NCBI GenBank assembly: GCA_030789695.1
Contig: CM061142.1
Coordinates: forward strand, 47,433,987-47,497,986
Length of the DNA stretch: 64,000 bases
DNA from: Scilla litardierei
Lineage: Eukaryota > Streptophyta > Magnoliopsida > Asparagales > Asparagaceae
Direction: 5' to 3'
Made by a program: the position numbers and the translations under genes. Shown here piece after piece: positions 31,877-43,165 of this stretch (position 1 is the stretch's first letter; every line of letters starts with the position of its first letter). The notes below the pieces were generated by a model that made no database searches, was not told where the DNA came from, and worked only from the letters and a program-made list of their open reading frames with translations.

Positions 31877-34800
31877 TCGACGACAAATTATATTTCGAAG
31901 ACGGTAGAACAAATGTCGAAGAACACTATACTCCCGAAGAATCCTTCGAGCAAACCGACATTCAGGGAGTTGCACTCTATGACGCTCACTCTTGCTTTTA
32001 TGAATCGTCTGATGTGTTTCTTGATTCCAGGCACGAACCGGAACAGGGTGAAGGTTCAGACGATGCTAGCACAGAATCGGAGAGCGTCTATTTCGATGCA
32101 TCGTCCTCACTAAGTAGTGAGTCTGACTATTCACAAGAGAGCGCGCCACCTGAGCACGAGCTAGACCCGGTTGACAAGGAAGAAGCCAAACTCATGCGAG
32201 CTGATGAAGTAGAAGGAGCGGCGCCTACTCAGGTAGAACTCAAACAATTACCTCCGAATCTAAGGTACGCCTTTTTGGGTAACAAATTAACTTTTCCGGT
32301 GATAGTAAACTCCCACCTCACGCCAGAACAACTTGAAAAACTCCTAGACGTTCTTAGGAGCCATAAAGATATCCTTGGCTACACTATCTCCGATCTAAAA
32401 GGGATAAGCCCTAGGCTTTGCACTCATAGGATCCATTTGGAGGATACTGACGCCACCTCCATAGAACCTCAAAGGCGGTTAAACCCTAATATGAAGGAGG
32501 TGGTTAAAAAGGAAATCCTAAAATTGCTCGACGCCGGTATTATTTATCATATCTCTGACAGTAGATGGGTTAGCCCCGTTCACGTCGTCCCCAAGAAAGG
32601 GGGGATGACTGTCATAAAAAATGAAAAAGGTGAGCCCATATCTACGCGCACCGTCACGGGATGGAGAATGTGCATTGACTATAGGAAACTCAATAAAGCC
32701 ACCCGAAAGGACCATTACCCATTGCCCTTCATTGATCAAATGCTTGAACGCCTTGCAAAACATAAATACTTTTGCTATCTAGATGGGTATTCGGGATTCT
32801 TCCAAATCCCTTTGCACGAAGATGACCAAGAGAAGACAACTTTCTCTTGTCCCTATGGCACCTATGCCTACCGTAGGATGCCGTTTGGCCTTTGTAATGC
32901 TCCCGCCACCTTTCAGAGATGTATGACATCCATATTTTCCGATTACATTGAAAATATTATGGAAGTTTTTATGGATGATTTCTCGGTTTATGGAAGTGAG
33001 TTTGACTCTTGCTTGGAAAATCTTACTAAAGTCCTAAAAAGGTGCCAACAAAACAATCTCACTCTCAATTGGGAGAAGTGTCACTTCATGGTCACGGAAG
33101 GTATAGTTCTCGGACACCTTGTCTCTTCGAGAGGAATTGAGGTAGATAAAGCAAAGATTGAGGTAATCGAGAAACTCACTCCTCCTATTAATGTCAAGGG
33201 CATTAGAGGTTTTCTTGGTCACGCGGGGTTTTACCGCCGCTTCATCAAGGATTTCGCCTCGATTGCCCGACCACTTACTTCCTTGCTCGCTAAAGATATT
33301 CCTTTTGTTTTTTCAGGAGATTGCTTGCAAGCCTTCAACACCTTGAAGGAAGCACTAGTCTCCGCGCCCATCATACAACCACCGGATTGGAGCCTTCCTT
33401 TTGAGCTAATGTGTGATGCTAGCGACCAAGCCATTGGAGCGGTGTTGGGACAAAGAAAAGATAAGAAGCTTCATGCGATATACTATGCGAGCAAGACATT
33501 GGATGACGCGCAGAAAAACTACACAACTACCGAGAAAGAGCTTCTAGCGGTCGTCTATTCCATAGAGAAGTTTCGCTCCTACCTCCTCGGTTCCAAGGTG
33601 ATTGTCCACACCGACCATGCGGCATTGAAGTATCTTTTAAACAAGAAGGAGGCCAAACCTCGGTTGATTAGGTGGATACTCTTGTTGCAAGAAATCGACT
33701 TAGAGATCAGAGACAAGAAGGGTACGGACAATGTCATGGCGGATCATTTATCTAGGCTCATTCGCGACAAGGAGGATGAGAGTTTGCCTATCGACGACAC
33801 ATTCGTGGATGAGAGGCTATATGCCATAAGGACCGGAGAGGTCCCTTGGTACGCAGACTTCGTCAACTACTTGGCTTGTGGAATTAAACCGCATGGGATG
33901 CCCACACATCAAAAGAGGAGATTTCTTCATGAAGTCCGTAGCTATTTCTGGGAAGATCCATACCTCTTCAAGATATGCAAGGATAGCGTCATTCGGAGGT
34001 GTGTTTCTAAAGAGGAGGCGACATCCATCATTTTGCATTGCCACGGTCTACCATGCGGAGGACATCATGCCGCCTCTAAAACTACCGCTAAGATTTTGCA
34101 GAGCGGGTTCTTCTGGCCGACAATGTTTAAAGACACCCACGACTTTGTAAAGGGGTGCGATAGATGCCAACGGACCGGAAATATCTCCAGGCGCAATGAG
34201 ATGCCAATGAGGCCCATCCAAGAAATTGAGCTTTTTGATTGTTGGGGAGTAGACTTCATGGGACCATTTCCGTCGAGCAATGGCAACAAATACATCCTAT
34301 TGGCCGTCGACTATGTCTCCAAATGGGTGGAAGCAATTGCCACCCCTACTAATGATGCAAGGGTCGTCTCCAAGTTCTTCAAGCAAAATATCTTCCCGCG
34401 CTTCGGAGTGCCTCGTACCTTGATAAGCGACGGGGGGAGCCACTTCATAGAGAACAAGTTTGAAGCCATGCTAAAGAAGTACGGAGTAAACCATAGAGTT
34501 GGCATGGCATATCACCCCCAGACAAGCAGCCAAGTGGAAGTCTCAAATAGAGAGATCAAGCAAATTCTTGAGAAGACCGTGGATCGATCTAGAAAGGATT
34601 GGTCAATGAAGCTAAACGATGCTCTATGGGCATATCGCACGGCCTTTCGCACTCCCATCGGTACGACACCGTTCCGACTAGTTTATGGGAAGGCTTGCCA
34701 CTTGCCGGTAGAGTTGGAACACCGCGCATATTGGGCCATCAAGACCTTTAACTACGACTACAAGAGTGCGGTGGTGAGGCGACTCTTGGACATCAACGAG

Positions 34801-35544
34801 CTTGATGAAATAAGGAGAGACGCCTACGAGAGCTCGAGAATTTACAAAGAAAGGACCAAGATTCTCCACGATGCCCGCATAACCGTCACAGACTTCAAGG
34901 TAGGAGACAAGGTCTTACTCTATAATTCCCGGCTCCGACTATTTCCCGGAAAGTTGAGGTCACGTTGGTCCGGACCTTTCACCATTAAGAATATACAACC
35001 GGGAGGGGCCTTCGAGTTGGAAAGTAAAGACGGGGCCTCGTTCAAGGTAAATGGTCAGAGACTCAAGCATTATTCCGAGGGAGTCCCAACGGGAGAAATC
35101 AATAGAATATATCTACTTAAGGGACGGCCGGATGATCTTTCATACCTCCTTGATGAGGTAATTGAGGAGGCGACCCCCCACTCGATTGGCGCTCTTTTCG
35201 AGGATTTCGAGGATGGCCCGGATTTAGGCCAAGATGAGAAGATAGATGATTCCCCCGACCTCTCCACTGAAAATGATGAAGGCGACGCTGATGTCACAAG
35301 GATTCGAGAGCTCTGCAAGCTCTCGAAATTGAAGTCTCCGAAGAAAGCTCCGCCGATACGGAAATCGGCGCCACCGGTGAAGCCGTTGACCGGAGCAAAC
35401 GTTAGCTTGGGGGAGCCTCCCCCCAACACTATTCGAGACGGGAGACCACCGAGGGAGAACACGCCGCCGCCACTTCCGAATCCAAGCGTTCTCCCCGAAA
35501 AGTTTGATGGGTGCATCTCATATGCACCAAACATCCCGCATTAA
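31877..35544 (+). CDS. Element B pol: reverse transcriptase, RNase H, integrase and tail
   Basis: About 1222 uninterrupted codons. The frame is open upstream of 31877 too; the true start is the shifted leader. By residue from 31873: linker (1-200), RT with CIDYRKLNK (about 267) and [10 protein letters not shown] (about 367), RNase [13 protein letters not shown] (about 514) and TTEKELLAV, integrase zinc site (HCHG...H...C..C, about 722-765), catalytic D (VDFMG, about 793), D (SDGGSHF, about 852) and E (VEVSNRE, about 888), then [12 protein letters not shown] (about 1030). RT before integrase is the Ty3/gypsy order. The last 135 residues (LLDEVIEEA... to SYAPNIPH) are an acidic/Pro-rich tail shared with element C. 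No protease or gag precedes RT. All catalytic residues are present. Confidence 0.93.
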
Positions 35545-35589
35545 TTGAAAATCATAGGGGGTCAAGCTCACGACCTTAAATGAGCGCTT

Positions 35590-35607
35590 GTCGGGAGGCA
35601 ACCCGAC
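35590..35607 (+). other. Conserved hairpin after the pol stop (element B)
   Basis: GTCGGGAGGCAACCCGAC, stem 6 bp, loop 6 nt, identical in element C (13720-13737). A GTCGGGAGGCAACCCGA-type motif after pol is, to my knowledge, common in Athila-like elements. Confidence 0.7.
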
Positions 35608-35709
35608 GGTTATTGCTTTATTTTTACTTTCTCTTTATTTTTGTTTTAGAAATTTTTAGTGTTTCGAATCGTTCGCCCAAAAATTTTGTGATAACGGGTC
35701 CTATTTTTC

Positions 35710-35892
35710 TTGACAGGAGAGGAGATAGGTAAATCCATCATGAGGAGGATGAACGAGACGACGAGGAGCACCCCAGGAAGGCGCTCGATGCTTAGGAGGA
35801 AGATGAAATCGACTGGAGGAAGAAAGACGGAGTTTAGAGCCCAAACGAAGACAAACAGCAAAAGACAAGGCTCACTCGACCGAGCATACTAG
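35710..35892 (+). other. Short conserved basic ORF/exon between pol and 3' ORF (element B)
   Basis: Sixty open codons, first ATG at 35740, after TTCTTGACAG (acceptor-like). Rich in Arg and Lys (MLRRKMKSTGGRKTEFRAQ). Same length and reading frame as in element C despite many substitutions. Role unknown. Confidence 0.4.
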
Positions 35893-36201
35893 TCACTCGG
35901 CCGAGTACACAAGTTCGTCCGGCCGAGCCGCTCACGAACGAGGGAAGTCTGCTGTACCCAACTCTCTGTTTAATTTCCTGATTTCAGTATAACTGCTACT
36001 CGGCCGAGTATATATATTCACTCGGCCGAGTAAAACGGATACGCTCCTAGGGCGAGTCTTGCCGAGTAGCTTGAGCCACTCGGCCGAATGGACTTACTCC
36101 ACTCGGCCGAGGCTGGCAAGGCCACTCGGCCGAAGCGTAAGCGGGGAGGAATTTTCTATTGATCTCACTCGGCCGAGTGACTAAGTCACTCGGCCGAGTC
36201 G
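35874..36201 (+). repeat. CTCGGCCGAGTG palindrome array, element B spacer
   Basis: About ten copies between pol and the 3' ORF; the last copy ends about 10 nt before a TATA box. Same motif as in the LTR, although the surrounding sequence is different. Confidence 0.9.
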
Positions 36202-36210
36202 TAACTTTTG

Positions 36211-36220
36211 CTATATAAAG
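36211..36220 (+). promoter_or_regulatory. Candidate TATA box of internal promoter, element B
   Basis: CTATATAAAG directly after the palindrome array, about 200 nt upstream of a candidate intron and 545 nt upstream of the 3' ORF ATG. Suggests a separate transcript for the 3' ORF. Confidence 0.6.
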
Positions 36221-36412
36221 GGCCGAGGGGGGCACGTTTTTCGAAACGGAAAAATCGCAACCGTCCCGACCCTTCAGCTCCCTCGCCCGCTCGCACCCCC
36301 CACTCGCCCGGCCGACCACCCTCGCGCCGCCGCTCGGCCAGCCACCGCCGGCCGAGCTCCGCCGCGCCTCGCCCGAGTCGCCGCCGGCGGCCATCTTCTC
36401 CGGCCACCTCCG

Positions 36413-36574
36413 GTATCGCCTATTTCGCCTTTTTCTCCTCTTTTTGTGTATTTTTCAAGGATCCATGTGCTTAACGACCCCCAAACCCAAATTAATTTCT
36501 ATATCTATCTATTATACCCCTAATGCTCCATACGTTTTGAATATTACCCGCTGATATCTCCATTTCATTCGCAG
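36413..36574 (+). other. Candidate 162-nt 5'UTR intron of the element B 3' ORF
   Basis: Donor CTCCG/GTATCG, acceptor TTCGCAG/GTTG; T-rich interior. Element C has the same edges and length (12738-12899). Confidence 0.55.
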
Positions 36575-36684
36575 GTTGTTTTTGTGAGCTTAGGGGAGCC
36601 CAGGGGAGCTTCTAGGGACCGATTCGGGCTTCGCGGAGGCGCTGTCTTCGCACGCTTCCATTGCTTAGCACTCGCGGCGTGTCG

Positions 36685-36699
36685 GGGTATACTCTTTCC
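36685..36699 (+). promoter_or_regulatory. Conserved GGTATACTCTTTCC block upstream of the 3' ORF
   Basis: Found 46-70 nt upstream of the ORF ATG in B (here), C (12613-12626, minus strand) and the divergent element E (62972-62985, GGTATACTGTTTCC). Surrounding sequence is much less conserved. Confidence 0.5.
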
Positions 36700-36754
36700 T
36701 CTATTTTTCACATGCCGCACTTTTCACGTTTTCCGACGCGCGCTCGGGGCCGAT

Positions 36755-38827
36755 ATGCCGCCCCGGACACGGCCGCGGTCGAAGAGAGCTTCCGCCAAGC
36801 GGAAGCGGTCGGATGATGCCGGCCCCTCCCACGAGTTGGAGGACTCTCCTCCGCCTTCTCCCACACACGCCGTCCACCCAGCACAGCCTGCAGGCCCCGC
36901 ACACCCCGCACAGCCTGCAGGGCCCGCACACCCCCACACAGCCGCTCCCTGCCGCTCCACAGGCACCACCTCCGGCTCCACTTATCGGGCCGCTGGGGAT
37001 CACGTTCCGAGACGACGCACACCACGTCGCTTTCGAGCGTATCTCCCAGCGCTCGATCGTACCCTCCAGGTTTGCACACCTTGCCGACCTAGGATGCCTG
37101 GGGGTACTAGAGGGGATGCTCACGTTGTACGACAACGTGGGCTGGCGAGATTTCTTTCAGGTGTCGACGGACACGTTTACCCGTCCGACACTTGAGGTAC
37201 TTAGTTCGATCGCCCGGACCGACGAGGGATGCTCGTTTCGGTTCATGAACCGGGAGTGCCAGGTCACTCTCGGTATGATGAGAGCATTTTTCTCGTGGCC
37301 CGATGTCCCCGGGGCCGATCTAGGTTACGCCCCCACCCATATCCCCCCACCTTCCTTCGACGCCGGTGCCTTCTGGGCCCGGATTACGGGTCTTCACACT
37401 GCCTTTGACCCTAGTAGGGCCAAGGCCTCGGCCATTGTCCAGACCTGCCTCTGTATAGCTCAGCGCCTTATGGCGACGACCTTTTTGGCCAGATATGAGC
37501 CGGGCACGATGTCCACGCCAGAGCTCTACATGCTCTACGTGATGACACGGCCCAGAGTTCTATCTAGGGATGGCGATGAGCTGGTCCCCGCCGTCGTGAT
37601 TGATGTCGCGGCTTGGTTTTTGGACCGCATCATTGTATCGGTGGGCGCTCGCTCACCGATATGCTGCGGTGGCCTGATCGCCTTGCTTGCCCTTATGACC
37701 GGCGAGGACTTCCCTGACGACCTGCGACGAGCACCGGGCCCCACTTCTCTGTCGATTGATGTTATGGCCTGGATGAAGATGCTTTGTCCGCACGGTGAGC
37801 GACACTGGGTCTGGTTGCACGGCCCTTACGGTGCCGATTTCATGATTCTTCCGAGCCCCGCTCGGACTCAGATTACACCAGCCCATGTGGACTGGCTCCC
37901 TGCGATGGATGTTCTCATCCCCGCTGCTTACGTGCTAGAGGCCGAGGAGGCCGAGCAGGCCCACGCTGCCCATGCTGCCCCCGCAGACCCTGTTGCACCT
38001 GCCGAGCCTGCTGCCCATGTTGACCCCGTGGCCCCTCAGCCTATCCCCGATGTTTCCGATGCTCCAGACACCTCTGTCCACACCTCTGTCGGTGTCGGGA
38101 GTACCTTAGCTAAGCCCACTTCCGCTGCTTCCACGCCTGTCACCACTACCACTGGCCCTCTGTCTGCCGAGCCCGTTTCTTCTGCCCCACCCAAGCGCCC
38201 GCCGACCGTAGTTGAGTGCGGAGAGCCCTCTGTCCCCACTGCTGCTGTATTTTCCGAGAGTGTCGTGGCGTCTGTCCACACTTCTGTGCCACCGACCTCT
38301 CCGACCGCCTCGCTGCCACTTTTGTATTCTTCTTTCGCTGCTGCTGCCTCCACTTCCCACCGTCCTGCCCAGCCTCGCACTGAGGCCAGGCCCACATTTG
38401 CGAGCGCAGCACCTTTCGTTCCCCTACCCGCTGAGCCCGTTACCTATGCCACCAGAGTACGCCAGCCCCGACCTGCACAGCCCCGACCGGTGCGTCCCTC
38501 TACACCACCTCCCCCTGACACTGTACTTCAGAGCATTCGGGCTCTCGAGGGGGCGGTGAGTGGCCTCAGAGGCGACCTTCGGACCCTGTCCGCCACCGTC
38601 ACTGCGATGGCTGGCCGCTTTGACCTGCTCCCGCACATTCACTACTGCCTTACCCAGGTCCTGGAGCGTCTCCCACGCGTACCCCCGCCCACCCAGTAGG
38701 TTCCCACCCCCACTTCCACACACACACAGCATGCTACCACTCCCACACCCACACCCGCTCAGCGGCCTGTCCAGCCACCACCACCTCCTCCGCCTCAGGA
38801 CGGAGACGGAGCAGCACCACCTTCTTA
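36755..38827 (+). pseudogene. Athila-type 3' ORF of element B, frameshift and late stop
   Basis: ATG at 36755 (MPPRTRPRSKRASAKRKR). The frame changes inside the HPAQP repeat (about 36925-36950); the rest is open in another frame to a TAG at 38697-38699 (CAG in element C) and then continues in frame to the family stop at 38825-38827. Conserved blocks match C and E: GITFRDDAHHVAF, SIVPSRFAHLADLG, WARITGL, DPSRAKASAIV, ICCGGLIALLALMTGED, and a C-terminal heptad-like RALEGAVSGLRGDLRT. Presence in gag-less, pol-less and divergent elements shows it is a shared module. Biochemical role unknown. Confidence 0.8.
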
Positions 38828-40799
38828 GGCACCCTTGATGCCATAGATTATTTTTGCCGTTGTGCTGCCTGTTTCTGCTGGGTCCTGTTGCATTTTTGTC
38901 CACCCCCCACCCTCACTTATTTTGGGATTCTCATTCTGATCGTATCTTTATATATCTTTTTTAGGAGAGAGGGAGAGTGTTTGGTGCCCCACCATTATAT
39001 CTGTATCACTCCATATCTGCATGCATCATGTCCGCATCATATTTTTCGTTTCATTATTTTTCCTTTTTTTTTCTTTTTTTTTCTTTTCCTTCCATCATGC
39101 ATGCATCCTCACTTACCCCTCACATTACTTGTCTCTCGGTGTGCCCCACTTTGCACATTGAGGACACTGTGCCATTTAGCTTGGGGGAGTGAGTTCTCAC
39201 GTTCTTTTTCGATTTGCCACCTTTATTTTTAGTTTTTCACACCATTTTCCGCTTTTGCACTTATTTTCATCATTTTTCTTTTTATTTTACCATGCATCAC
39301 GTTTTTCCTATTTTTCTGTGTGTCGCATTGTGAATAGTTCTATTTTCCATTTATCTTTATTTCCTTTTTCCTTTTCATCTCATGCTAGAGATGACTTTTC
39401 TATGATGATGATGACGTGGAGTTAGCTTACTCTATTTGCATGCTATATTTGTCATGTCTTAGACTTTATTTCTGATATCATATGCTATGACTTGCCTTGC
39501 ATTTAGAGATAGTAACCCACACCTTTTCCACATGAAAATGGATGAAATTTTATTATTAGCTGAGTCTGAATATTCATATGTATGCTATCACAGAAAACAC
39601 ACCAAGATTCACGCATTGAATGCCTATATCTGGAGTACCGATTTCTTTTCCTATATCACTTCTGTATGCATGAATTGTACATTTCACTTCAGGATGATTG
39701 AATGATGTTAGCCATGATAAATCTGGATTAGTTAGCTTTTTTGTGATCGAAACTGAGTAGATTTGATTACCCTGCTGAAGTTGTCGTGCATGTCTTATAG
39801 AGTGAACCGAGAGATATATCTATTTCTTCCTCCACAAATCTTGAACATCATTTCTCTACTTTTAAAATCATTGGTGAATCTCCCCTTAGCGATTCTATTA
39901 TATGGCATTTCCCCCGCTATTAATTCCTAGCTCCAAATTTCTTATTCAAAAAAAAGAGATGAGAAAATATTCTTGTATATCATTATCTCTCTTTGAGTTG
40001 GGATCGTTGTGTGTATATGCTATATCAAAAAAAAAGAGAAAAGAAAAAAAAGAGGGAAAAATCCTCAATAAAAGATCCCATCTCACTTTCTTTCTTTCTT
40101 CTCTCTTTTCGTGTTCATTTTCATTGCTTTTGGAGCTTTATAAAAATGGGGATGTGAATATTTTTTATGCCACCATGCTTATAGATAAGCTTGGGGGAGG
40201 GAATCCATTGATGTGTGAGAGAGTGACTACTTGACGTTGCACGACAACCTAGGCTAAGTAATATTCTATACTCGGTGAGATTGTTTCTAGCTTTATGAAA
40301 TCCAGAAATCTAAGCCTAGCATTCATATCATGAAATCCACACTTTTCTATTCTCTCTATTCTATTGTGTGATACTCTTATACTCCTCATAGAAAGCATTC
40401 AATTGAAAAGTGTGTGATCTGCGATTTGTATACCGCTTTAAATGATTCAGACGATGCTAATTCTAAAATTATTCCGTTTTTCATGATTGTATCGTTGTTC
40501 GTCGGGTTTTCTATTTCTATTTGCACTATTATACTATGATATCAAAATAAAACTCTTTGACATGTATTTCTCATTCAGTGCATGCTATTTGAGCGAGCGA
40601 AACCCACGTCCTGAGAAAATGATCTAGCAGCTTACCTCTTCGCTTCTTTCTTTCTTCTTCGTTTTTATTTTTTTTTTCGTTTTCCATTCTTCTCCGTTTT
40701 TCATTTTTCATTTTTCGCCGTTTTCATTTTCCGAATCCACCGGGTTCGCCTTTTACTTATCTTCCTCGAGGACGAGTAAGAGGTAAGCTTGGGGGATTT
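38828..40799 (+). other. Element B long 3' region with repeated polypurine tracts
   Basis: About 2 kb without a credible gene. AGCTTGGGGGAG occurs at 39178-39189 and 40188-40199, and the primary polypurine tract AAGCTTGGGGGATTT lies at 40785-40799 against the 3' LTR; another copy is inside the pol tail at 35404-35415. The 72-codon ORF at 39487-39705 is judged non-coding. Confidence 0.75.
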
Positions 40800-42605
40800 T
40801 GATCACTCCTTATTTTACACTTTTTTCTCGCATGTTTGCATGCCATTTGGATCGCCCAAATCATGTTTTTCACGATATATCGACGATATTGCGATGCTTT
40901 TCACGATTTGTTGTTTTTGTCGCATTTCAGGTGATTTGGCGCGATTTGGAGTGATCTCGAGATACGCCTACTCCAGAGTGTCACCGACGACCTCCCCAAG
41001 GGGTATTTTGCTGTTGGAGAGGAGCGGAAGAAGAACGGACGTCTCAGGAGCGACGAGGAGGCCAAAACAAGCTGTTTGGGCATGTTTTGTGTCCCACTCG
41101 GCCGAGTGGAGGAGCCACTCGGCCGACCAGCGAGACACCGCTCGGCCGACCAGATCGGATACGTTTTATACGTGCACTCGGCCGAGCGACGGAGACCACA
41201 TCGGCCGAGTGACGAGATCCCGTCCGCCCGAGTGGCGCCCAGACGAAGCCATTCAAAATCGCCAACTTACTGTTTTTCGGCTGCCTGAGCTTCAGAAGAC
41301 CCACTCGGCCGAGTGGATAATCCCGACCGCCCGAGTACCAAGAAGCCATCGGCCGAGTGACGACAACTCACTCGGCCGAGCCGCCCCCGAAGTGAAGACC
41401 CCTGAAGATCGAGACTTACTGGAAAATTACAGGGTTTCTCACTCGGCCGAGCGACTTTTGTCACTTTGCGCTGCCTGTAGCGAAAATTGCGGATTTCAGG
41501 CCGCGCAGGGGTATTTTGGTCACAGTTTTTGGACGATTTTGGGGGGTATTTAACCCCTGTTTTTACCCTAGTTTGGAGGGAGCTTTTCTCTTAGATTTTT
41601 GCAGCTTTTTAGGTTTACTTTTTAATTTTATTCTTGTGATTGGAGAGAGGACTAAAGTTGATTTTTGTTGGATTAATTGAAGAACTCCATTGGTTTGCCT
41701 CTCTCTTCTCTAAAAATTCTATTTTTATTGCATATCTCAATATTGTGATGAATTCTATTGCTTATTTCATTGATTATTCTTGTGTTTGTGCTATGAATTG
41801 TGAGTAGTCTTCGCGTCTTGGGGCGTGGGGATGAACCATACAAGCCCAATTTCATATTTGTGATGAATTGTTAGAAATTTTGCTAGAATTGTTGTTTAGG
41901 GATTAGTTTGGGATCGATTTACTACGGATAGCTAGGAGTTCATACCGATTGGGATTTGCAAGAGATTGGATCCCAATTCGATAGGAAACCCTAGAAATCC
42001 GAATTGGGTTGGAATCGAATTTCCGTAGTATCGGTTTGCAAGAGATTGGACCAATACTAGGGTTTCCGGTTGCAATTCCGTGCCGATACCCGTTTGCAAG
42101 AGATTGGACGGATAGGAACTATCCCAACCTAGGTCGCAGGTCGAGTTTGCAAGAGATTGGGCTCGGTACGCGATTAAACGATGATGGTGATCCTAATGCT
42201 AGCTTCCCTAGGCTAGGGTTTGCAAGAGATTGGACCCAAACCTAGGATAGCTATAGACCGGCAACAGCGCGAGAGCGTGAGCTTGGTTCTACACTCAGCT
42301 GCAACTAGTTCATCCAAAATCTTATTCTAGCAATTTTGATACCGACGAACCACATTTACGAAATACGGTGAGTAGCGGGAATTCCCCATTCCCTAGACGT
42401 TCTTTATTTGATTTGATATTTCCATATTTTGTCTGACGATTGTAACAAGATCGCCAAAGGCAAATTTCTCTCTTCTTAAATAGCCAGGTTGATTGGAACA
42501 AGCACGGTCATTCGTCCTCCCTGTGTTCGATATCCCGCTCGCCGCTATACCGTACGATTGCGGTAAAACTACAACCGTTCTTTGGGTTACATCCCGGAGC
42601 GATCA
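40800..42605 (+). repeat. Element B 3' LTR
   Basis: 1806 bp, aligned end to end with 29711-31529. Palindrome array about 41094-41460, TATA-like box 41547-41553, stem-loops about 41948-42245 (two stems have one CG-to-CA type mismatch compared with the 5' copy). Confidence 0.95.
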
Positions 42606-42610
42606 GGCTT

Positions 42611-43003
42611 CTGATGCTCGGCCGAGTGCACACTTGGAGCGTGTCCGATCTGGCCGGCCGAGCGGGGTCTCGCTGGTCGGCCGAGTGACTCCTTCACTCG
42701 GCCGAGTGAGACACTGAAATTGCCCATTCTGAGTGTCTTTACCTCCTCGTCGCTCCTACGACGTTCTTTATTCTTCCGCCCCTCTCCAATCTCAAAATAC
42801 CCCTCAGGGAAGTCTTCGGTGACACTCCGGAGAAGGTGTATCTCGGAATCACTCCAAATCGCTCCAAATCTCCTGAAATACGACAAAAACAACAAATCGT
42901 GAAGAGTATAGCAATATTGTCGATAAATCGTGAAAAACGTGATTTGAGCGATCTAAATGGTATGCAAACATGCAGAAAAAAGGTGTAAAATATGGAGTGA
43001 TCA
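42611..43003 (-). repeat. Element A 5' LTR, right piece
   Basis: Begins (minus strand) TGATCACTCC at 43003, matching the start of LTR B. Includes a few CTCGGCCGAGTG copies (42612-42706). Together with 28279-29710 it makes one LTR of the size seen in B. Confidence 0.9.
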
Positions 43004-43165
43004 GTTCCTCCCCAGCCTCCACCTCCTATCATCACTGATCTTGTTGTCCATCCTGGTGTCTCTGCCACTGAGGGTGTTGCTGCTGCTCCCCCTCCTCCAG
43101 AGGATGATCCCATTGTCGCAGAGTCAGCTTCTCCCTCTGCTGCACCTGAGGACACTCACTCATAG
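43004..43165 (+). CDS. C-terminal end of an element D ORF (partial)
   Basis: Fifty-three codons, Pro/Ala/Asp-rich (VPPQPPPPIITDLVVHPG ... PEDTHS), TAG at 43163-43165. The 5' part is cut off by element A. Placed just before the 3' region, it could be a late ORF; no domain is recognisable. Confidence 0.5.
   Translation, partial: VPPQPPPPIITDLVVHPGVSATEGVAAAPPPPEDDPIVAESASPSAAPEDTHS

Larger units (their letters stand above)
29711..42605 (+). mobile_element. Element B: complete gag-less Athila-like retrotransposon
   Basis: 12,895 bp, with LTRs of 1819 bp (29711-31529) and 1806 bp (40800-42605), ends TGATCACTCC...GAGCGATCA, and a perfect 5-bp target duplication GGCTT (29706-29710, 42606-42610). 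Internal order: tRNA-Asp primer site, pol without gag or protease, conserved hairpin, palindrome array with TATA box, candidate intron, Athila-type 3' ORF, 2-kb 3' region, polypurine tract. The 13-bp LTR length difference is one deletion near 41465. The LTRs differ at a percent or so by eye, so it is older than element I but younger than A. Confidence 0.95.
25033..43003 (-). mobile_element. Element A: gag-less Athila-like element, decayed, split by element B
   Basis: Minus strand. 5' LTR 43003 to 42611 and 29710 to 28279 (about 1825 bp once element B and its target duplication are removed), tandem primer sites, a short leader, then a pol ORF from 28026 down to 25033 where integrase is cut. 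There is no gag or protease between primer site and RT, as in element B. Right flank is the coding end of element D. The remaining 3' half is not in the window. Confidence 0.85.
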
